From the NCBI RefSeq assembly GCF_048544455.1, contig NC_133532.1:17548948-17612947 (forward strand): a stretch of 64,000 bases of DNA, read 5' to 3'. The position numbers and the translations under genes were made by a program. The notes beneath the pieces are model-generated. The model saw only the letters and a list, made by a program, of their open reading frames with translations, ran no database searches and was not told the DNA's origin. Each line of letters starts with the position of its first letter. The first letter of the stretch is position 1. This DNA comes from Silene latifolia (lineage: Eukaryota; Streptophyta; Magnoliopsida; Caryophyllales; Caryophyllaceae). Below, in pieces: positions 56,875 to 64,000 of the stretch.

Positions 56875-58127
56875 TGATTCTAAAATGTTGAAATCACGCA
56901 AATCCGTAAAAACCGAGTAATATACGATATTGGCTAATTAAAGGCGATTTAGCATAAAATTGGGCATGTTCATACATATTATAATGCTGCATTTTCTTTA
57001 TGATTGTCATAATTTTAATTTATGTAATTTTTGAATTATGTAATTTTACTTAGTATGGCCTTAGATTTTAATTGGTATTTCCCGAAATGTATGGGAATAT
57101 CGATTCGGTTGTAATTTTATTGTGATCTCGTATCACCGTTTTGTAATTTAATAGATTTATTTTATTTTAGTTACAAATGTATAATAGGAAATTATGTAAT
57201 TTTATTCATTCCGGAGTTCCCAAAGACGGATTTCTTCAAGAATGGCGATACATAAAGACGGTGTTACCTCGAGATGCGTGCCACAACCGAAGTTCAAGGG
57301 ACCAATGGAGTTGGTTTCCGAATTTGTAATAGTTAAATAGTTTTTCTATTTTAGGAAAGGCCATACTAGGATTTATCTATTTTTGTGCTTGCATTTTATT
57401 TTATGTCACATGCATCGCTAAATCGCCATAACTAAAACATGCATCTTCTTTTATCGAGTTTATCGACCGTGTCAATTAGAATTATCGTAGTTCACCGCTT
57501 TAGTTCACTTAAAACGTGATAGATAATAAATTGACATGACCTCTCGCTAAAACAATCAATTGAGACATAGCCTTACCAAATAGTAGAAACCATGAGAACC
57601 TATTTCGCGAGGGAGTGCACTCGGCCCTACCGGGGTACAAACCTTGTTACGTAGGGGAAGTGGGTGATGAATGTTAATCCACCGAATTCATGTTGATAAG
57701 GGATGAATCGGCCCTACCGTGCCCAAGTTGATATGGATTTGGATCATGGACACATTTATTCGAAATTTGGATTGAACTCAACAAAAGTTTTTGATAAGGG
57801 ATGTATCAGCCCTACCGTGCCCTTGTCGGATGTGTTTTGGGCTAAAGATAATTGTTAGTGTAATATTATCGACCAAGAGTTCTAAAAGTAGAATCGATTA
57901 AATGTTAATCCACCGAGTTATATTGATAAAGGATGTATCGGCCCTACCGTGCCTAAGTCGATATGAATTTGGGTCTTGGAATCATTTATCTAGTTGGGTA
58001 GAGGTCACTAGAAAAATGCATAAAACTTGTTTAAATCATACATTTTTTACGAGTATTATTATTAAAACGACATTTGTTTTACTCCTTATATTTTGTTTTG
58101 TAGACCACTTCTTTTTCCTCATAACAA
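56875..58127 (+). other. Leader of element G, part after the LINE, with tandem repeats
   Basis: Starts with the second copy of the LINE target (56875-56889). Around 57200-57400 it matches the leader of element E. At 57680-57975 the motif GATAAGGGATGTATCGGCCC-TACCGTGCC occurs three times (near 57690, 57792 and 57923), with a looser copy near 57625. No ORF with homology. Confidence 0.72.
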
Positions 58128-59152
58128 ATGGCAACACCAACTCCAAACGCCACACCTCTCGCTAGTTCATCTTGGCTCCGATCCTTTATGGATCGATGTA
58201 AACTTGAAAAGAATGGGTCAAATTTCTCCGATTGGGATGCCCAACTCAAATTGGCCGCCCAAGGTGACGACAAGGTTCGTTACCTTACCGAGGCCTCTCC
58301 ACCCGAACCTACTACTAGGTAGACCGCCGCCACTAGGGAAGCATATGAGGCTTACCAAAAGGAGTCCGCCGCAATGAAAAATGTCTTGATATTTGCAATG
58401 GAGGCGGACCTCCAAAGGAGAGCCTTTAAAATGGGCAATGCTAATGAGATTTACTCCAAACTTGTGACAATGTTTTCACAAACTCCGCGGATCGTCCAAT
58501 ATGAGGCGGCCGCGGCATTCTTTGATCTCGACTTCAAAGAGGGACAAAAGGTTAGCCCTCATGTGCTCAAACTCATGGAGCTTGTCGAGACCTTGAAAAT
58601 TCAAAAGGTTGAAATCCCCAAAGAACTCATTGTAGATAGGATTCTACACTCCTTGTCCAAAGTCAAAGCATATGTTCAATTCCGGGTGAATTTTAACATG
58701 CAAGACAAGGATGTGTCTCTTGAAGAGTTGCACAAGTTACTTGTGCAAGCCGAAAGGGACATGGGGTTAAATGTGAACCCGCCCAAGGATGTGCTTAACA
58801 TAAGCACTAAGAGTAAGGGGAAGTTCAAGAAGAATGGGAGGAAGGGTAAGAAGCAAACTCCCACATTCACCAAAGCTAAGACTTGTGAAGCTAGCACTTC
58901 AAAAATCAAGAAGGGTCCTCTTGATAAATGCCATTATTGTAATGGTATGGGACATTGGAAGAGAAATTGTTCCAAATACCTTGGTGATATTAAGGCTGGA
59001 AAGATTACTCCAGTAGGTAAATGACTATCCTTCTTTTATGTTACTAATTCAACTATGGTATTATGATGCAAAGTTGTGATAATGTATCTCCCTTTTTATT
59101 GAAAATAGGGCCTCCACCAAGCAAAGACAAGGGAAAGGAAAAGCAAGCATAA
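58128..59152 (+). pseudogene. gag of element G, with a terminal intron
   Basis: Starts MATPTPNATPLASSSWLRSF, close to the Gag of E (NFSDWDAQLKLAAQGDDKV, NVLIFAMEADLQRRAF). A TAG at 58320 interrupts the frame; from 58374 it is open through VSPHVLKLMELVETLKIQKV, LVQAERDMGL and the knuckle CHYCNGMGHWKRNC. Unspliced, it ends at TGA 59022-59024. Splicing of 59017-59108 (GTAAAT...TATTGAAAATAG, 92 nt) instead gives TPVG-PPPSKDKGKEKQA and a stop at 59150-59152. The protein would be a stand-alone capsid precursor, ending where protease begins in E. Confidence 0.85.
59017..59108 (+). other. Probable intron at the end of the gag gene of G
   Basis: Donor CAGTAG|GTAAAT, T-rich 3' part (TCTCCCTTTTTATTGAAAATAG), acceptor AG at 59107-59108. 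The joined frame adds 14 basic and proline-rich residues. The donor lies at the Gag TPVG motif, the gag-protease border in E. Confidence 0.6.
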
Positions 59153-61479
59153 GAAACCATCAAGAAGCTAGGGATAGCTTTTATGGAGCTTTGCTTTTCA
59201 TTGTCTTATTTTAAAATTATGTTTTGGATTTTAGAACCTTAAGTTTCCGTGTTCGACATGGAAAGGTATTTTGGATAATGGGTTGTATTTTGGATAATGG
59301 TGACTTGGTTTGCAACCCAAGTCACCCGCTTTATCATTTATCCTTTTTGATCTAAAATTCATCTTTAAAATGCTTGCTCTTAGAAACATAAGATTATTCA
59401 CTTAAAGTGATCTAATAGACAAATATAATGACGGGTTTCATTATATGTCCACATGCTTAAGGCTTGTGTATGATCATTTATAAAGTGGTTTTGAGTCTAT
59501 GAACTCTCTTAAAGGTATGTCAATCACCAAGTACATAGTCAACCTATGAGGTAATTCTCCTTATACTTTAAATCATTATTTGTGTCTCATATACTATCTT
59601 TGAATCTATAGTGTATTTATTCTAAAGATAGAGTGGGAGAAAAATGAGGACACAACACACAAGGTAAGATAAAATTGTGTACTTGTGTAAATGAAGATCT
59701 ACGCAAGAGAGAATGATTTGAATGAAGGTATATCTATTTACATAGTATACCGAATAGATGAGATCTATGGTCTCAAGTTAGTTCTATATGACTAAAGAGA
59801 CCAAATGAAGTAATCATAAGAGTATATTCTCAAGATAACTACATGAGGAGACCAAAAGAAAGTTTTGGAAGAAAAATGACTAATGTAAAGTCTTAACAAG
59901 TTTTTGACTAAGTTTATGAAAATTTTGACCTATAGTTTCAACCGAGATTTACTTAAGAGCCTAAATGAATCATAATAACATTCTAGTATTTATATACGAG
60001 ACTTATGACTAGAAATTGCAAGGATTGATATACTGATATCCTCAATAGCTAAGTTAAGCATTAACCACGCAAATGTCATTTTAACCTCATTATGAAAATG
60101 AAATGGTTAAACCTCCTTCCAAAAGAGTGTTTCGAAGGACGTATTCTAAATATTATTTATATTTATATGATGACATTGCTACACATTATTATGATATGTG
60201 TGAGTTAGAGATTAAAATCTTTTTCCATAAGGTTAAGATGTGACCATTCAAAATAAGTATTTTGAAGGGATATGATGGGAACATATATGGTTCTATCTTA
60301 ATAACTTGGCAATGCAATTTATATTTCAATTCTTGAAAAGTTTCGATTGAGAAGTCAATTTTGAAATATGTGGAATTGAGTGGGAGTTAGGAAATTATCA
60401 TGTGAAGACATGAAATTTAGTGGGAGCTATCATCCTTTGAATGTTTACAACTCATCACTCATTGAAGAATGACGAGCTAATACCTTCCTTCATAGAGGAA
60501 GTTTTGAGTTTTCAATTCTGGATGAATTTGGACAATGATGAATCCAATTACGACAAGAAATATTGGATTAGTATTAAGAGATACACATCGTATCAACATA
60601 CACATAGGTTATTCATACAGATGAAAATGGAATTGCCATTAGCAGTCATGGTCGTTCATTGAACCTATGAATGGTTGATCTCATGATTATTAGTAGCTAA
60701 TGTTTCCGCCATTAGAATGATCATGCACATGTCCAATGGTGAATCATATGCATAAGAGCATGATGATTCATTGTTAAGCCACAATAGAAACGTCATGAAT
60801 TCTCAAGTAGAATCCGATGAGCAATTTCGGTGTTTGTCAGCACGCTCTTATATGTGTCAAGAGGTTGCGCATATTAATGAAACTCCGAGCACATATAAGG
60901 ATTTATGAGAATCCTAAATCTTTCAAGCCTAGAAAGAGAAATAAGAAGTTTTGGAAAGATGCTTAGTTGAATAAGAGGTTATTCAAAACTAATCTTTCCT
61001 AATTAGGCTAGGACTTGTGAGAAGTGCTAGGCTAATAATCTTGACAAATTGTTGCAAGACTCTACAAAACATGTACCTAGTGCATTGTGTGTGGATGGAG
61101 TACTTGATCAGTACAAGTTATATCATTCACCACAAATTCGTTCGTTATGTGATAATCGATAAGAAAGTTCTTTCAAGATAAAGAACCAAAACCAAAGTCG
61201 GGAACCTTGATGTGTACTTGGTAAAGTTCATGCTATGAGAGAGAACATGAATGTAAAGGAAAATGCAAGTGTAAGAAGTTTGAACACATGGACACATGGC
61301 ATGTTAAACTTCTATTGCAATCAACAAGTGTTTACACTTACGATATACATCACAAGGTTGTAATTTGATATTCACTACCCGAGTGTGATGTCGACATTTG
61401 TCGTTTGAGTTATTATTAACTCACCTTGTACATTGTTATATCCAAACGGGTTGTGGAGACAATTGAACCCCGTTAAAGT
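59153..61479 (+). other. Region of unknown origin in place of pol in element G
   Basis: About 2.3 kb, AT-rich, no ORF longer than about 73 codons and no recognisable protease, integrase or RT fragment on either strand by eye. It may be a captured sequence or a pol region decayed beyond recognition. Confidence 0.6.
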
Positions 61480-62106
61480 GAACATGGATTAACATTGTAT
61501 TTGCCCATAGTTACTTGTATGAGGTGACGTCTCGAAGTGACTAGAGTGTGATGCGATTGATGGCAAGTTCAAGTGCCATAGAGTCATGTGAGATGACTAG
61601 TCGATCACATAGGCAGACTGTTAGGAACATTTTGTCGGGCCTAATGACCGCTTATAGAGTTCTGGCAAATTTATATAGCCTGGTCGTGGCGAGAGCTACT
61701 ATAGTATTCGAATGAGTCGATTCTTTTGACTAAAGACTGTTCACCTAAGATGGCACAGTTTCAGATTAACTTTGATTTGTGTTACTACGACCTTCGTAAA
61801 TGGGGTCAAATGGGCATATTTTGGGTTATGATGGCTGTGGCTAGTCGAAGGGAATGAGTGCGATAGGAATTGTCCACCCCTAGTCAGGGTTATAACAATA
61901 TCTCAGGGCCACTCGAGGAGTAATGAACTGGAAATGCGTGGCCACGCTCGGAAAGTATCTATGATAGATAAGTCCGGTCAATCAGTTATTCTCCAGATCG
62001 AGGAAACCACTCTCGATATGATCACTTGCAAGTACGACCTGAAAGACACCTTGCATTGAGTGGGAGATAGTAATAGGACAAGAGAATTGGTGACGCACAC
62101 TTGTCG
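61480..62106 (+). other. 3' untranslated region of element G, related to E
   Basis: Blocks shared with the minus strand of 36628-37394: GAGTCGATTCTTTTGACT (61731-61748), CTCAGGGCCACTCGAGGAGT, GAAATGCGTGGCCACGCTC, GAGGAAACCACTC and GCATTGAGTGGGAG, in the same order. Confidence 0.8.
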
Positions 62107-62122
62107 AGGACAAGTGGGAGAT
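62107..62122 (+). other. Polypurine tract of element G
   Basis: GAGGACAAGTGGGAGA directly before the LTR start TGTTGGAATATG. Confidence 0.87.
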
Positions 62123-63393
62123 TGTTGGAATATGTGTCCTCCGACAATAATGCGATCACGACTATTGATCATGATGATCACATGTTTAAGTCTCGTTTTA
62201 AAGAATACAATTGGGAAGTAATATTTTACTGTCAACTGGTCAACATATATCGGTAATGATTGGTTGACTAGAGTTTGACATTACTGTCGTGTGACGGTGG
62301 TGATCAGTTGACCCCCTAGGTCATACCTATAGGGCAACACTCTTAATTGATAATTTAATTAATCGTATAATGTTACGAGTTAATTAAATTACTTGAAAAT
62401 TGACGGACGATTTTGGAAGTAAAATTTACGTATCAAATTGAAATGTGATTAAATGAGATACTGATCGAGTAATCGAATTGTATCATTACTCGGATGAAAT
62501 TATTGTTTAAAGAAACAATTGAAATTGAATGAATTATTATAAATACAATTTATTGTGATTTATAAATTGGTAAATTATTTTGGTACAAGTAATTATGAAA
62601 TTACTAAGTTAATTTTTGTATGTGACGTATTTTTATTAATACGTTGATTTTTAATATGTTAAAAATACATAACAAATTTGTGTTACATATGACATGTGAC
62701 ATTTTGACAATTGACAAAAATAATATGGATTCCATATTATCCATATGGACCGAAAATTAGGTGAGGATTAAGCTAATTATATGTTGATTATATTAGTGGA
62801 GGGCATGATGATTACCCTAGTCACTAGCCATGCAACCCTATTGTTTATTGTGAAGAACAATCTATGCATGCATTGGCTCCCCTTTGCCTCTCTCCCACCC
62901 GGTTTTATGAAGAGGAAAACCACTTGGTTTTTCCTCTTAACTTTACCTAATATACAATAATGTAATTGTATTATTCATTCATACTTTCACTCATCTAAAA
63001 ATAAGAGTTTTAGAGAGATAAAAAGCTCCCATTCTTCCTCCTCCAAAAACCGAAATATTAAGTGTTATATATAATATTTTGGGTCATTTTCTACAATATT
63101 AATATTGTACTAGTTCATATAATATTAATTTTAATTAAGAGTAAGCCTTGGGTATAATTCCTTGGGAGAGATCCTACACTTGGATCTTTGTTCTTCCATT
63201 AAAGGATAGCACAAGAACAAGAGAGAAAGGTGATCTCTCTTGTGCCCATAAAACCGAAACATCCATTGTAAGAATAATGTTTCTTCCTTCTTTTGTTTTA
63301 ATGTTTGCATGCATAAGATCATTAGTTAATTTTATGACAAATTAAATTAAAACATATATGAATATGTAAGTATATAGATCAACTTTTCCTTCA
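62123..63393 (+). repeat. Element G 3' LTR (1271 bp)
   Basis: Second copy of 49621-50891, ending CCTTCA and followed by the target copy AGATT. Confidence 0.96.
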
Positions 63394-64000
63394 AGATTGT
63401 CTAAGTTTCTACTTGACAGTGGATTCAGTAGAGGATCCGTTGATAAAACCCTGTTTCTAAAATCTGAGAGTTCTAACCTTTTGGTCGTTCAAATATACGT
63501 CGACGACATTATCTTTGGATCGACCAACCGAAACCTATGCAAGTATTTTTTCTGAGTTGATGACCTCCGAGTTCGAGATGAGTATGATGGGAGAATTGAA
63601 ATTCTTCCTAGGTCTGCAAATACAACAAAATGATGAAGGCATTAAAATCCATCAACAGAAATATATCAAGGAATTGATCCGGAAATTTGGAATGGAAAAC
63701 TCTCATGCTATGCCTACACCAATGGTTGCAGATAAGAAATTGACATTATATGAAGACGGTAAATCAGTTGATGAAACTACTTACCGTGGAATGATTGGGT
63801 CACTGTTATATTTGACCGCAAGTAGACCCGATATTATGTTTAGCGTATGCGTTTGTGCGAGATATCAATCATCTCCCAAAGAATCGCATATGACGGCCGT
63901 AAAACGAATTTTACAATATTTCATTGGAACGGCCAAGCTATATTTATGGTATCCGATGGAGTGTAACTTTGATCTAGTCGGTTATTCCAATGCCGACTAC
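63394..64000 (+). pseudogene. Element D reverse transcriptase (second part) and start of RNase H, runs off the window
   Basis: Continues WYDR from 49615 as LSKFLLDSGFSRGSVDKTLF, with the catalytic IYVDDIIFGST (YVDD coded at 63496-63507). A frameshift near 63545 follows, then ELMTSEFEMSMMGELKFFLG, YRGMIGSLLYLTASRPDIMF and the RNase H start (LVGYSNADY) at the window end. The first RNase H Asp region reads YSNADY. Confidence 0.92.

Larger units (their letters stand above)
49621..63393 (+). mobile_element. Element G: gag-only copia-related LTR retrotransposon, with a nested LINE
   Basis: LTRs 49621-50891 and 62123-63393 (each 1271 bp, about 1 percent different by eye), initiator-Met PBS at 50894, polypurine tract before the 3' LTR, target duplication AGATT (49616-49620 and 63394-63398). 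The only coding part is a gag gene (58128-59152). No protease, integrase or RT is visible in the 3 kb that follow. The LTR start (TGTTGGA, TGTGTCCTCC), leader, polypurine tract and 3' untranslated region resemble element E, so G probably depends on an E-like element. Confidence 0.93.
29760..64000 (+). mobile_element. Element D: SIRE-like Ty1/copia retrotransposon split by elements E, F and G
   Basis: Own sequence is at 29760-35504, 44523-44532, 49025-49620 and 63394-64000; the 3' part is beyond the window. Order: LTR, initiator-Met PBS, gag with UBN2/DUF4219-like start and long coiled coil, protease, integrase, RT, RNase H, the Ty1/copia order. The long acidic C-terminal extension of gag and the family motifs resemble SIRE/Maximus elements. 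Numerous stops and frameshifts make it the most decayed copia copy here, fitting with its being the host of three younger elements. It is itself inserted in the RT of C. Confidence 0.88.

Noticed and set aside
60441..60662. ORF of 73 codons in the unexplained part of G
   Set aside because: Short, no homology to copia proteins, expected by chance at this length.

Overview
This is a flowering-plant, probably eudicot, nuclear window made almost entirely of nested transposable elements. I see no convincing host gene, tRNA, rRNA or CRISPR array. The evidence is plant-type Ty3/gypsy and Ty1/copia retrotransposons, an L1-type plant LINE with DUF4283-like ORF1, a CACTA-type terminus, tRNA-Lys and initiator-Met primer binding sites, and small GT-AG introns. 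Two Tat-lineage elements carrying an antisense gene resemble Retand-type elements of Silene, so Caryophyllaceae is possible, but this is weakly supported.

Layout. (1) 1-19309: two Tat-lineage gypsy elements, A and B, both with pol on the minus strand. A (1-9878, cut by the window edge) sits inside the 3' LTR of B (9879-19309). Each has gag, protease, reverse transcriptase, retroviral-type RNase H, a second archaeal-type RNase H and integrase, then a plus-strand spliced antisense gene next to the 3' LTR. (2) 19310-20718: unassigned AT-rich DNA with a 141-bp duplication. (3) 20719-21325: 5' piece of a LINE ORF1, cut at a CACTA-type terminus (21326-21951). (4) 21952-29759: gypsy element C (plus strand, 2368-bp LTR), broken in its RT by copia element D. 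(5) 29760-64000: D, a SIRE-like copia element, split by three later LTR elements: E (35505-44522, copia, minus, TSD AGAAC), F (44533-49024, non-coding LTR element, TSD CAAGT) and G (49621-63393, copia-related, gag only, TSD AGATT). G itself holds a nearly full-length LINE (51914-56874, minus, 15-bp TSD). D's pol resumes at 49025-49620 and again at 63394-64000, continuing past the window.

Relative order from nesting: C, then D, then E, F and G in unknown order, then the LINE in G. Separately B, then A. Most coding regions are broken. E is the best preserved: one 1.3-kb-codon reading frame with two in-frame stops.

The most interesting items are the spliced antisense gene shared by A and B with matching intron positions, the pol-less element G whose gag ends in a clean intron and whose leader, 3' UTR, polypurine tract and LTR ends match E, a family of GTTATAG/CTATAAC hairpins scattered through D, and paired TCGATCGA palindromes at constant 21-bp spacing in F. 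All positions come from reading by eye; no alignment or database search was run.
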